A stretch of DNA of 64,000 nt from Orthonyx spaldingii (GCA_013397795.1 VZTJ01005981.1:124001-188000); one strand, 5' to 3'; positions 55,101 through 64,000 are shown, numbered from the stretch's first letter. The notes: a model not told the origin generated them from the sequence alone. Numbers and translations are program-made.

Positions 55101-55867
55101 GCATGCCGGCTGCCCGCACTCCCCGCCGCCTCCTCTCCGCCCAACCTGTTGCCCTGTGGGCCCCCAGCGCCACAGCCAAACGCAGAGGGACGGCCGGGGA
55201 CGAGAGAGAGGGCGAGGGGCGCGCCCGGCTCACGGAACCGCTGCCCGCCCGTGACGGGAGCATCGAAGCCTCTGTCCCGCTCCCCGCCCGCACATGCAGC
55301 AGCAGCCCGGCGCCGAGCTTTCCGTACAGAGAAACTCCCGTCGTGGGGAAAACCTTGCCGAAGCGGAGCTGCGGGTGGCAAACGAACGAGCCGCGGGGGT
55401 ACGGGGCCGTCTCGGGCGGCGGGGCTCCAGCCGGCGGCGATTTCTGTCCCCTCGGCACCTGTCCGTGCCCCCCGTCCCCACGCCCGCTGCCCCGCGTTTC
55501 CCCCGCAGCGCTGGTGGCGGTCCCGGCGCTCCCCGGCGGCCTCGGCGGGCTGCGCGAGGGAGCGGATTTTAAAGCGGGCTGCGTGCCTGCCCCCCCTCCG
55601 CCCCCTCCGCACGCAGGGAAAGCAAAGGAAAAAGTTGCGCTCTCCGGCCGCCCACGCCCCGCTGTCCGCCCCGCGGCAGGACGAGCCCGGCGCGGCGGCG
55701 GGGCCGGTGGCGGTACCTGTGCCGCCGATGCCCTGCCGGGCGCTCTCCAAGGGGAAGATGCCGGCGCACTTCTCCCGCTCCACCTGCCCGCCCAGGCACA
55801 GCTCCGAGATGATCTGCAGCGCCTTGTGGCAGAGGCTGCCCACGCCGTCCTCCGCCGGGAAACTCAT
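28128..55867 (-). CDS. SYT10: Synaptotagmin-10, complete gene with seven coding exons
   Basis: SYT10 is a Ca2+ sensor of vesicle exocytosis; in mammals it controls activity-dependent IGF-1 granule release in olfactory bulb neurons. The joined exons give 522 residues, matching the family length (about 523 in human). Order: N-terminal cysteines C13, C24 and C34, which in the SYT3/5/6/10 group form disulfide dimers; membrane helix about 54-77 followed by a Cys/Trp-rich juxtamembrane stretch; linker to about 230; C2A about 231-358; C2B about 359-499; short tail. C2A keeps five acidic Ca2+ ligands (D261, D267, D319, D321, D327). C2B keeps D393, D399, D453 and D455, with Glu at 461 in the fifth position, plus a polybasic strand (about 411-422) and the WHPL docking motif at 494-497. 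The start was chosen because MSFxxEDGV is the family N-terminus and the codon has A at -3. All six introns are GT-AG with consistent phase. No frameshift or internal stop is seen. Confidence 0.97.
28200..29304 (-). other. SYT10: SYT10 intron 6 (about 1.1 kb)
   Basis: Donor GTAAGA, acceptor TTTTCTTGCAG. It contains a 15-bp tandem duplication at 28326-28355. No further exon recognised. Confidence 0.93.
28326..28355. repeat. 15-bp tandem duplication
   Basis: Two adjacent copies, ATCAAAGTCTCCGGC and ATCAAAGTCTCCAGC, differ at one base (G/A at a CpG). They lie in SYT10 intron 6, about 130 bp above exon 7. Confidence 0.9.
29305..29434 (-). CDS. SYT10: SYT10 coding exon 6 (residues 456-499)
   Basis: It encodes VGHNEVIGVCRTG through RDHWNEMLAYPRKPITHWHPLVE, the end of C2B including the WHPL motif (494-497). 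The fifth Ca2+-ligand position is Glu461 instead of Asp. It ends after a whole codon (GAG) with donor GTAAGA. Confidence 0.98.
29435..30915 (-). other. SYT10: SYT10 intron 5 (about 1.5 kb)
   Basis: Donor GTAAGC, acceptor ATTCTCAG. No repeat, RNA gene or extra exon recognised. Confidence 0.95.
30916..31087 (-). CDS. SYT10: SYT10 coding exon 5 (residues 399-456)
   Basis: It encodes the middle of C2B: DPYVKVSL, the polybasic strand GRRLKKRKTTTKK (lipid and effector binding in synaptotagmins), TLNPVYNEAIIFD, and ligands D453 and D455 in MDYDR. It ends two bases into codon 456. Acceptor CAG, donor CG|GTAAGC. Confidence 0.98.
31088..31412 (-). other. SYT10: SYT10 intron 4 (325 bp)
   Basis: The shortest intron. 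Donor GTGAAT, acceptor TACTCAG. It splits the codon for D399, the second C2B Ca2+ ligand. Nothing else is seen in it. Confidence 0.95.
31413..31533 (-). CDS. SYT10: SYT10 coding exon 4 (residues 359-399)
   Basis: It encodes the start of C2B: ESIDLGEIMFSLCYLPTAGR, then the strand with the first Ca2+ ligand (D393 in KAMDITG). It ends one base into codon 399. Acceptor TTCAG, donor CAG|GTGAAT. Confidence 0.97.
34986..35009. repeat. Short hairpin, 10-bp arms
   Basis: GGACGGATCC (34986-34995) and GGATCTGTCC (35000-35009) are inverted copies with one mismatch, around a 4-nt loop. The mismatch is a CpG/TpG difference. Confidence 0.85.
37703..37743. repeat. 14-bp direct repeat
   Basis: TTTATATCTGGTGT occurs at about 37703 and again at about 37730, separated by 13 bp, within SYT10 intron 3. 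Confidence 0.85.
39805..40369 (-). CDS. SYT10: SYT10 coding exon 3 (residues 170-358, C2A domain)
   Basis: The largest exon, 565 nt. It encodes the end of the linker (RRHLPRQMQVSS, a basic stretch, then SIGRIKPELYKQ) and the whole C2A domain. Ca2+-site residues are in KDFTGTSDPY (D261, D267) and YDFDRFSRHD (D319, D321, D327). It ends exactly after codon 358 (ACA) with donor GTAAGT, so intron 3 is phase 0. Confidence 0.98.
40370..40398 (-). promoter_or_regulatory. SYT10: UG-repeat acceptor tract of SYT10 exon 3
   Basis: On the transcribed strand the 27 or so bases before the exon 3 AG consist of TGTG and TCTG units rather than a C/T-rich pyrimidine tract. UG-repeats are the known RNA targets of TDP-43 and CELF proteins. 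The tract may be length-polymorphic. Confidence 0.85.
42357..42440 (-). mobile_element. CR1 LINE 3'-end fragment
   Basis: The plus strand reads CACAGAATCATAG, then GAGTTGGAAAGGACCTTAAG, then ATCATCCAGTTCCAA. This is the reverse complement of the conserved CR1 3' terminus, so the element is inserted in minus orientation. Only about 85 bp remain, 5'-truncated as is typical. It lies in SYT10 intron 2, same strand as the gene. Confidence 0.88.
46385..46742 (-). CDS. SYT10: SYT10 coding exon 2 (residues 51-170)
   Basis: It encodes the single membrane helix (about residues 54-77), the Trp/Cys-rich sequence KLCWPCW just after it, and most of the acidic, Ser-rich linker ending in the QRQITEPTSSS segment. 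Cysteines 80 and 83 at the membrane border are plausible palmitoylation sites by analogy with other synaptotagmins. Acceptor TTGCAG, donor AG|GTAAGT. It begins at codon position 2 and ends two bases into codon 170. Confidence 0.96.
50970..51021. repeat. Imperfect local duplication
   Basis: TTTCCCTGTAGCAGAGATGC plus TCAG (50970-50993) is followed by TTTCTCTGTAACAGAATGCT plus CAG (50999-51021). The two copies differ by two substitutions and a one-base indel. Confidence 0.75.
53215..53365 (-). mobile_element. CR1 LINE 3'-end fragment
   Basis: The plus strand reads AGAATCACAGAATATTCTGA, GTTGGAAGGGACCCACAAGG, ATCATCGAGTCCAACTTCTG and continues through CTCTGTCAGGCTTGGTACTG. This is the avian CR1 3' region in minus orientation, about 150 bp, 5'-truncated. 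It lies in SYT10 intron 1. The 156-codon minus frame at 53143-53613 runs across it and is not a gene. Confidence 0.92.
55059..55094. repeat. 18-bp tandem duplication
   Basis: CCCGAGCCCCGGCTGCAC (55059-55076) is repeated at 55077-55094 with the last base changed to T. It is in the CpG-rich start of intron 1. Confidence 0.9.
55717..55867 (-). CDS. SYT10: SYT10 coding exon 1 (residues 1-50)
   Basis: It encodes the intravesicular N-terminus, starting MSFPAEDGVGSLCHKALQ, with cysteines 13, 24 and 34. It ends one base into codon 51 (phase 1). The donor is CAG|GTACCG, which has C rather than G at +5. The exon lies inside the promoter CpG island, so both strands show long artefact frames here. Confidence 0.95.
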
Positions 55868-55887
55868 CTTGTGCCCGGCCGCCGCCG

Positions 55888-55896
55888 CTAGGCCAT
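55888..55896 (-). promoter_or_regulatory. Minimal upstream ORF (ATG GCC TAG) before SYT10
   Basis: On the minus strand GGCCATGGCCTAG gives an upstream ATG with G at -3 and G at +4, an optimal initiation context, followed by one alanine codon and a stop. The main ATG follows after 20 nt. If this stretch is in the mRNA, ribosomes should initiate here often, so it would be expected to lower SYT10 translation. Confidence 0.75.
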
Positions 55897-56033
55897 GGCC
55901 GGAGCGGGACGGCTCCGCGCCCGACCCGCGCTGCCTCCCGCGGGGAGCGGAGCGGGGCGGAGCGGCGGCGGCGGCGGGAGCGAACCCAAGAAGTAGTGAA
56001 GGAGCGGGGGGAGGCAAAAAAGGAAAAAAAAGA

Positions 56034-56050
56034 GGGGGGGGGGGGGGGGG
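56034..56050 (+). repeat. G17 homopolymer at the edge of an assembly gap
   Basis: Seventeen consecutive G on the plus strand run into the gap. They belong to a purine-only-rich G/A tract covering much of 56000-56170. Confidence 0.95.
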
Positions 56051-56132
56051 NNNNNNNNNNNNNNNNNNNNNNNNNNNNNNNNNNNNNNNNNNNNNNNNNN
56101 NNNNNNNNNNNNNNNNNNNNNNNNNNNNNNNN
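56051..56132. other. Assembly gap (82 N)
   Basis: 82 undetermined bases, flanked by G17 on the left and G6 on the right. The true length may differ. It lies about 185-265 bp above the SYT10 start codon, in the promoter or 5'UTR. Confidence 1.
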
Positions 56133-56300
56133 GGGGGGAGGAGAAAAAAATAAAAAGAGGGGGAAAAAATAAACATCCACTTAGCAACGCCTTTTGTGGC
56201 TCCGGGCTCCGGCAGGCGGCTCGGCCAATGGCAGCCCGGCGAGGGGGGCGGGGGGCCTCGCATCCCCCGGGAAACTTTTCCTGCCCCCGCCCCGCGGTGC

Positions 56301-56335
56301 GGAGCGGAGCGGAGCGGAGCGGAACGGAGCGGAGC
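56301..56335. repeat. (GGAGC)7 pentanucleotide repeat
   Basis: Seven GGAGC units in tandem, the fifth altered to GGAAC. Related GGAGC/GGGGC units recur near 55943-55960 on the other side of the gap. Confidence 0.95.
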
Positions 56336-58349
56336 GCTGTCCCCTCCGCGCCGCAGGACCCCCAGCCCCGCGGGGCCGCTCATCGCGCCGCCAGCACCGG
56401 GCAGAGCTGGGTCCCCGCCGCCCCGCTCGTTCTTGCCCCGGCGCTAATGCCGAGGTGACCTCCGCACGGTGCTCTGCAGCACGGGCTAGCGAGCCACGGC
56501 AAAGAACTTCACCGACCAAATCGCCATCTCCACTCCGCTTCTCCGCAGCGGAGGGAGCGGGAGGGTTGACTTTGTCTATTTCTTTAACTTCTAAAGGAGT
56601 TAGAGGAACCTTGCGGTTGCCTGGTCTGTTTCATCAACAAATTCTGTAAAGTTGGGTTATTTTACAGATAAAAAAAGTTGCAGGTGCAGCGTGTGTTTGG
56701 ATATACTTCTAAAAATCAGCGCAGCATATACCACTAGTGGTTGTTTCAGTTATTGGCTGAGGAGCTGAAGAAGACTTTAGCTGTTAATTCGTTCATCTGC
56801 TTACTGAAATTCTGATACAATTTTATATTTGTGAGGAAAAATTCCTCTAGTTCGATGGCAGACATATGTCTTGCAATATTGAATTCTAACTAGGCATTGC
56901 TGGAAGAATGCCTGCCAGCAGTTTACTCAGCAGCCCTGCCTGTAGCCTGCTGCTTGGGTGTCTTGGTTTCATAGGCATGAGAAGTTAACTTCTGTGCTGC
57001 TGGGCTTTTTTTCCCTCTGGATTTTGACTTTTTTTTATCTGTTACCTGTAAATGAATATCTCTAACTGTAAAGTTTAACAGCTGAAAACTTTATAACCAT
57101 CCTCCAATAACTGAATTATGGAATGATACAATGAATGATTATTCCAGTTTTAATTCTGAAATTCTGTGCTTTATATAGCATGGATACTTGTTAAAAACAC
57201 GAGAAGTTACTTCTAAACCCCAGCCTTTTGGTGTTTTGAAGGATCATGCATTTATACAGATGTGAATTCATACACATGCACTTTTCAAAATCTTAGGAAA
57301 GTAATAGACTGAGTTGCACACAAGCTGTAACATCAACACAAAATCTGTTCCACAGAGCTTTTTTCCACAGATATAACACATATTTCAGAAATATCAGATG
57401 CTACTAAAGAAATTGTTTTCCATCCAATGCCTTTCCTGAGACTAGCTTTGTCAAAACCCTGTGCTAACACTGCAAAATGTTCTGTCAAATCTTAGGATGT
57501 GTAGACTGTAGTTAGTCAGGGCACAGAACTGTGTAGAACTATTTGAAGACTCCTTTCACCCTCCAAGGGATCTAAATGTATATAATTATCTCATTAAAAA
57601 AGGCTTATTAGCAATAAAAATGTATGCAGATATTTTCATTACAGTCAAGGCAACTGCTGTCTACTTCCAGACTTCAAAATATGAACATATTTACTGTCTG
57701 GGTGACATTTGCAGTCCTGTTCCCAAAATTCTGTCATGCATCACCAACTAATAATTAAGCAGTCTGTTTATCTTCGAGACATACCCAGAACTCTAGAAAA
57801 AGCTGACAGGAGATACATATACATGGAAAGGGTCTTAATCAGAAATTGGTTTTAATGAGAGTAAGGACTGCATTTAAAGGCTGAGACCTAAGCTCCTCCA
57901 CTTCTGAACTTTTCTACAGCCTGTGCCCATGGATGTATCACACAGTCCATGAATGAAATTTTCTGTCACTGAAGTGAATGGCAGCTTTGAGACGGATTAA
58001 AATTTCACACATAGATCAGTTTGCTCTCCTGCTTGTTTGTTTATCTAGTGAGGCTTTGGTGCATGTTTGTATTGCTCATCTTGGCACACAAGAACTTCAT
58101 TTCAGTGAAGATCACACCACCTTGTTATTGATATTATTGATATATTCATAGATGCAGAAAAGCACAAATTCTACATCAGTAAATTAAAAAAAAAACACCC
58201 CAGCATCTGAGGATTTTCAGGTAGGTATCCGGAGACAGACACCCAACTCATTTCTTTTAGCTGTCCTAAATATTTTTAAAAATGCTTTTAGGTATACAGA
58301 AAACACCAGTCACACTAACTAGTATTGCTGTGCCTTTATCAGAGGCATC

Positions 58350-58391
58350 ACTATCTAAATCCTGTTCTTCACTATCTAAATCCTGTTCTTC
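58350..58391. repeat. Perfect 21-bp tandem duplication
   Basis: Two identical head-to-tail copies of a 21-bp unit (58350-58370 and 58371-58391), starting ACTATCTAAATCC and ending TGTTCTTC. The unit length is a multiple of three, so frames read as repeated heptapeptides on both strands; neither frame looks like a gene. Confidence 0.97.
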
Positions 58392-58857
58392 AGTTAGTAG
58401 CATAGGTATAAACTTAATCAATACAATAATTTTTCTCAGTCTAAGTACTGAGATTAATTTCACTAGGAGGTTAATAACTCTTCTGTTGAGATATGCTAAC
58501 TTGTCCTAAACCAGCTCCAGAAACAACTTTTGTTGTTGGAATCAAAGTATTGATGAAGAAGATGCCTCATTTTTCTATTGAGGATTTTAGTCTTACATGT
58601 AAATTCAGATTGCCAACCACGGCATTTTTCTCCAATATGTTCTTTCAGCAGGAAACTCCTTTTCCTGCATATGGAAGGACATAACAGCTTGTTTTCTAGC
58701 TACAACTCCCACTGCTTGATTTTCAATAGCCTGACAGTTTTTAAATTAATATGCAGCTGCATCATGTGCCCTTGTGTCCATGAAGACCATTAATTTCCCC
58801 TTTGGAAGAGCTCTCACATGGTGTTTTAGGGCACAGTGACCTCTTGCCTCACGGGTT

Positions 58858-58882
58858 CCAGACCAGACCAGACCAGACCAGA
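58858..58882. repeat. (CCAGA)5 repeat
   Basis: Five perfect tandem copies of CCAGA. Confidence 0.97.
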
Positions 58883-61800
58883 GCAACTCTTGCTGTACTG
58901 ATTGTTGGTCATGACCAGGTTCATACTGGCTTCACAGCTTCCTGTTGACTAAGGGAGAAAATGTCCCTTTTTTCAAATTAATTGCATGTATTCACATCTT
59001 CATGTTGTTCATGAAGTATCCAACCAGTGGTAAGGGTACTGTGCTTTGGACAGGAAAAACATGGCAAAAATGCTCAGTTTTGTAGGATGAATCCATTAAT
59101 GAAGATTGTGTTGGGAGTTTTGAAGTTTAGGCAATACAGGTAACCTAAAGGCCAACAAGGTGCAGGAGCCTTTCAGAGCTAAGCTGCACTAGCAAATGCA
59201 GGGTTACAAACTATCATCCAATAAGGATTCCAAAAAAGCATCAGGACTGGGGCAAAAGAGACATTTCAACATTCAGCTTTTGAAAAGCTATGAGTAGAAG
59301 AAGAGATTGAAACCATAGGTTACAAACACAATTTGCCTTTGCAACAGTTACAAATACGTTTTTTTCCCCCCAATAACATCTCCATAACTTTTAAATTCCT
59401 TGTAAACACCAAAATAAATCCTGAAACATTAAAGATTCCTTTACTCCATCTACATATTTTTAACCCTCTACTTTTGAGTAAGAAGTGAAAAAAAAAAAAA
59501 GCCATACAGCAGTCCAGGAGACAGTCAAAACTGAATATTTCTAACCAGGAAATTAGAAAGGAAGGGTGCCATGAGCACATATGAACAGGGACTCTACCTT
59601 AGTTTTAGTAGTTAAAAAAAAATCTATTTTTTTTTTTCTACCATTCTTGTCAATTTGTTCTTCTTGCTTCTACACTTTCATAATATCTGGTACTACAGAG
59701 TTCTCCTCTGGGTTGCTTTTCCCACTTTCCAATTCACTGTGAATAAAAACAATAGTCAGAAAGAGATCTCTCCATATTTTGTCCAAACAGATGCTTCTTC
59801 AATTTTCAGAAATGCTGAGCCACTATTACCTTATTTTTTTTTTCCACTTGATTTGGTGCAGTTGGTACTTAAGACTACAAATCTGAGCAAAGACAGTCCT
59901 TCAGGACCTGCACAAACAGATGAAGTAACTTCTGAGAGCCAGCAGCTAGCAGTGTTGGCAGTTTTGTGAAAACACTTTTAAAAAGAAGTATGGCATGGAA
60001 TAATTTTTGAAGATTTAAGATAAGTCCTCCAGAACAATTGGTTAGGTACAGAGGACAAAGTGATTACTGCTCTATTTTATTTCAAGCTGTGCTTTGTAAG
60101 TGATACATGACACAGAGAAGTTTTTGGTGTCTTGGAGCCCAGCATCCACTGTGAGTCGTTGTTTGCTTTTTAGCTACTAGCAGGTCATAACGTAAAATCC
60201 CTTTTTTCACTGCAAAGTCTTAAGCATGGGGTATGGTGTTTTCTGTGGCTGTTTGAGCAGGAGGAATAGCAGAGCAGCCAGCTGGGAAGCCAGCAGACGC
60301 CTAGAGCTCATCCTGGCTGGTGGGGAGAATGGACAGAGTGGGTCCTCACTTGGTGTGTCCAGAGGACAGACTGCTGGAAGAGTTAAGAACGGCAGACTGA
60401 AGACAGTTTCCTTCTCTGATAGTTTTGCCTTTTTTTTCTTTTATCAGAGGAAGTATTTTTGGACCCCATCAACCTTTTGCAGCTGCCATTTCTCAGTTGA
60501 AGGGCTTCCTTGTCTCCTCTCTGTGGCTGTATCCACACAGCCTCTCATTTTTATCATTTTCACCTATTTTTTGAAGCAGAAGAAAAGCAAAGTCATAGAG
60601 AAGCAGTGTGTTTGAGCACATATGTGTGACATGGTTCCTTAAAAAGACATATTCTATTGAATCATAGCATGTTAACAATCTCTGTTGCCTTTTTCTTCCT
60701 ATTACCTTCCCTTCTTTCTCTTAGTTGCACTTATTGAGGAATGAGGTTGTGATTGGCAACAGCGAGCTTTCTTCAGCTGTGGACAAGATATCATGCTGAA
60801 ATAATCTCATGGTTTGCAAAGTAGGTGGGTTTGAAGAACTCACAGAGTAATAGAAACAAAATATTTTTATTCTCTCAGCATACTTTTCAAAGTTTTTCCT
60901 GAAAGACAACTTCCCTAAAATACTCTCTGCTAATACAAGCCAACTGTAATCTTGGGTGAAATAAGGTATTTTTTGCTATTAGAATTGTTCAGTGCAGCCA
61001 GGTTTTGCTGATTAATTTGGGCTATTCTTCTGCACCTAATGAATTTCTGTCTCTGTGTGCTTTCTAGTGAGATGGCTGTGAGCATGCTCCTTAATGATTT
61101 TCAAGCTCTATTATCAACCTGAACCCAGACACAAGGAGTTTGTTTGGTGAATATAATTTTGTTCCAGTTTTGTTCCTCTGTACTTGATATTTCATGGCAG
61201 AGTGCCTCCTGCAACAGCTCCAAATTTATTTTGCTTAAAAATATTTAATTAAAAATCCTGATAAATTAAAGATATTGTGGCCCGTTTTGTTGTATCCTGC
61301 TCTCACAGCAACACTATTTAGTGAATGTATGATTAGGTCCTAATGGAACAGCACAAAACTCACTGAAATAATTTGTGGTAGTGCAGATACAGCAAAAACA
61401 TTTGCTTTGAAGGGTAACACTTTTGCTATGATACATTTAATTCATATCCTAAGATAATTAGAATAAAATAAATCCACTATTCTGAAATAAACACCTGCTC
61501 ACCTACACTATCAGTAGTCACCGTAGAGATGTACATGTAGATAATAAAATTATTACATCTATATAAATCATTTAGTTCCACATAAAAGAAACAAATAATT
61601 ACTACTCAGCATTATCAAAAGAGTAAAGCCCCATGCTTTTAGAAGATAGCAGCTCTGCCTCGACATTCATTCATGATAAATGAGCCTCATTTCAGCATTT
61701 GTTGAGCACAGGAGACCTTTATCCTGTGACATTGTTCTATTCCACTGTCATTATTTCTTAATTAGCTCTGTCATCACTGGTTTGGAGCTGGGTATATGTT

Positions 61801-64000
61801 ACTGGCCAAATTCAGCTTTGACTTAAGTAGGTACAGTGTCATTTACTCACAAGAGAAATTATGTTCATTTGTGTCAGGCCTTTGCTTAATTCTCAGCTCA
61901 TGGTCCACTTTCTTTGTCCGCAACAGATGCTGAAAAATAAACACATAAACCTCACTTCTAGAACAAGAAGATGCCGTTCACACATCTGGGATGAGTGTCA
62001 CCCTTCTCCCTTCTTCCTGTCCCTGTCACCTGCCCCACATTTTGCTGGGGTGTCTGACATGTCCTGCAAGCCAGGTTTGAGATGTGAGATGTGTTCTTGG
62101 AAGGTCTGAGAGTGGCAGCAAGAACACAACACTCCTTGACCATCCTCAACCAGAGCAGTCCTTTTAAGTAACTGAGAACTAATCAGATTCTCCCTGCTGT
62201 GCCTTTTTTGACTTAAAACTCCTGCTGCAAAATATTTTGGCTGGATGCTGGCCCCAGTCATAAAGTGATATCTCATGTTCTGGTTCTCAGAGAGCCTGTT
62301 TCCCACCTGGTTCACGGTAAATCAATTCTGTTAGGTTTGAAATGATGTTTTCTATTCTCTAATAATTTGTAATTTAATTTTTTTTCAGTGAGAGAAGGGA
62401 ACTAATCCCTGCTAATTCTAATTAACACAACTCCAGTTTTGCATAATCATTCATTTCAGGGATTTCTTCCTAGCCCTGAATCTCTGCTCTCCCTTCTGTT
62501 TACAGTCCGGGGACTAAGCCAGACACAATACCCAAAGACAATGTATTAGCACCACGTAGAGAACTGTTCATGAGCTCTTCCATCAGCAGAGTGTGGTTGC
62601 TCCTGACTGGGGTCTTGGGAAAGAGTGGGGGCTGGCAGTGTTTCCCAGAAGGGGTAGGAAGGGAGCACACAGCGCCATGGCATCAGGTTTTTTCCCAGCA
62701 CAGGCTGACAAACTGGCTAAGCCTGGCACACTGGAAAAAGCTGCAAATTTTTGCACTCAGCCTCAAAGAAGCGAGATTTCCTGGTGCAGAGCCACAACAA
62801 CTGGGGTTTTGCAAACCGCACAACAAAATGTTAGGAATGTTGATGCCTTCCACCTCACCTCGAAGTCGGGTTACTCATCTTGAATTAGTTATCATATCAC
62901 AAAGTACAATATTTACATTTTTCTTGATCTAGTGTGTGAGCGCTGGGGAGATTGACAGCAGCAGAACCTGTCTGAAGGTCACAGCCATTAATAACTGTGA
63001 AGGCTGTATCAGGGCTATTTTATTTTAAGCACACTTTTGGGTTTTATTTTTAGTGTTTATGGAGAGAAAAGATTTTTTCAGCTTGTTTGAATGTGCTGTC
63101 AGATTGCCCCACTACATTGATAAGAGTCCTGGGATGTTGGAAGGGATAAGGATATAGGGAAGAATACCCACAGGAACAACTCAAACATGCAAAAATCATG
63201 TCTCAAATGTGACTGAATCGTGAATGTTTTCATCAAGGTCATGGTCTCAGGCTTGTCATTCAATCATGGTGTGTATATATGAAGAGTATTTAAATAAATA
63301 AATTCTGGTGAGGCACAAAGTGAAATGGGTGGAAGCAGTTTCAATCGTTCCTGGTAGGACATCTGAGTCTCTAAACCATGTGGTTCACTAACTTTCACAG
63401 GCAGCTTCTCCTGATATCTGGTCTCTGTGTGCTTACAGGGAGGTGTTGTAGTGTTTATTTAATTCCAGAAATACCCATCTGAGAAGGAATGTGACAGCGT
63501 TGTAGAGGAGGCTTTACCATTTCAAAAGAAAATCTAAACCTGCACTGCTACATTTGCTTTTCAGAATTAGTTCTCACAAGTACTTTTTCTATTAAAAATA
63601 TGAGTTTTTCCCGGATGGTTTACAATGCACATAGTCAAAGGCAACAAATATAATAATAAAATAATATAATGATGCTTTGAATCAGTCATCTATTACCCGA
63701 CCGAGAGCAAACTTCTGGAGTACTGCAATTACAGCACCTTCCATTTACTGTAAAATTCAGAAATCAAGCCATAGTTTTAGGGGAGAATCACTGCCAGATA
63801 ACTGTGAACAAGGAGCATATCATATTCCTCACTCTGCACTTAGGGAGAAAACTGAGAAAATGAGCTTTAAAAATGCAGGTTTTAAAGTATAAAAAAAAAA
63901 GAAAAGCAAGCTCTTTTTTGTAAACTTAAAAGCTTTTGCAGGAATTCTGAGTGAGGCACTGTAGACAGCAGTTTCATGTGCTCAAAAAGGATAAATATAT

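Larger units (their letters stand above)
46743..55716 (-). other. SYT10: SYT10 intron 1 (about 9.0 kb)
   Basis: Donor GTACCG at the upper end, acceptor TTGCAG at 46743-46748. The first ~0.9 kb is CpG-rich and belongs to the promoter island; the rest is AT-rich. It contains one CR1 fragment (53215-53365), a 19-base poly-T run near 50090-50106 region and an imperfect local duplication at 50970-51021. I see no further exon. Confidence 0.85.
55868..56050 (-). promoter_or_regulatory. SYT10: SYT10 5' untranslated region / proximal promoter
   Basis: The sequence just above the SYT10 start on the minus strand is GC-rich, with a run of GCC triplets near 55963-55978. The main start codon context is CACAAGATGA, with A at -3. 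A two-codon upstream ORF lies 20 nt before it. The frame of SYT10 itself stays open upward to the gap, so no in-frame stop fixes the start; family alignment does. The transcription start cannot be set from sequence. Confidence 0.6.
54880..56460. promoter_or_regulatory. SYT10: SYT10 promoter CpG island
   Basis: A dense G+C and CpG block spans SYT10 exon 1, its 5'UTR, the start of intron 1 and the upstream flank. It contains GC boxes (for example GGGGGGCGGGG near 56243-56253) and a CCAAT word near 56224. Long two-strand open frames (434, 474, 328 and 203 codons) are artefacts of low stop density; only the exon 1 frame is real. A sequencing gap breaks it. Confidence 0.88.
56461..64000. other. 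Intergenic DNA upstream of SYT10
   Basis: AT-rich sequence with no recognised gene. Open frames reach about 129 codons (60226-60615) but show no family resemblance or splice structure. Small tandem repeats at 58350-58391 and 58858-58882 are listed separately. I saw no tRNA, CR1 end or LTR here. Confidence 0.65.

Noticed and set aside
54849..56383. Very long open frames on both strands (434, 328 and 474 codons) around SYT10 exon 1
   Set aside because: They arise from the CpG island and the N gap. Only the 151-nt exon 1 segment is supported by family match and splice phase.
56390..56412. RE1/NRSF-like sequence CCAGCACCGGGCAGAGC near the SYT10 promoter
   Set aside because: Both half-sites look partly right, but the two-base spacer of the canonical element is missing and the right half has mismatches.

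Overview
This is a stretch of nuclear vertebrate DNA, almost certainly from a bird and plausibly a passerine. Three signs point that way: a split, intron-containing gene with GT-AG introns; 3'-end fragments of CR1 LINEs of avian type; and an avian-type solo LTR in otherwise repeat-poor, AT-rich DNA. There are no bacterial operons, and most long open frames are chance frames.

The only protein-coding gene I can support is SYT10 (synaptotagmin-10), complete on the minus strand. It has seven coding exons: 55717-55867, 46385-46742, 39805-40369, 31413-31533, 30916-31087, 29305-29434 and 28128-28199. All junctions are GT-AG, the phases agree at every junction, and the exons sum to 1569 nt (522 codons plus stop). 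The product is a single-pass vesicle protein with an N-terminal cysteine cluster, a membrane helix, a linker and two C2 domains.

Layout from low to high coordinate: 1-15.1 kb is AT-rich intergenic DNA with a (TATC)n microsatellite. 15.18-15.79 kb is a CpG-rich island with no recognisable gene but a near-ideal CTCF motif. 15.91-16.34 kb is a solo LTR keeping CCAAT, TATA and AATAAA signals. 16.3-27.1 kb is intergenic. About 27.1-28.1 kb is the likely SYT10 3'UTR, carrying a palindromic repeat relic. 28.1-55.9 kb is SYT10 exons and introns, with CR1 fragments in introns 1 and 2. 54.9-56.5 kb is the promoter CpG island, interrupted by an 82-N assembly gap next to a G homopolymer. 56.5-64 kb is upstream intergenic DNA.

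The observations most worth checking concern control of SYT10 and local chromatin. They are a two-codon upstream ORF in strong context 20 nt before the SYT10 start, a UG-repeat in place of a normal pyrimidine tract at the exon 3 acceptor, the orphan CpG island with CTCF motif beside an LTR, and the 3'UTR palindrome. I found no novel multi-gene system here.
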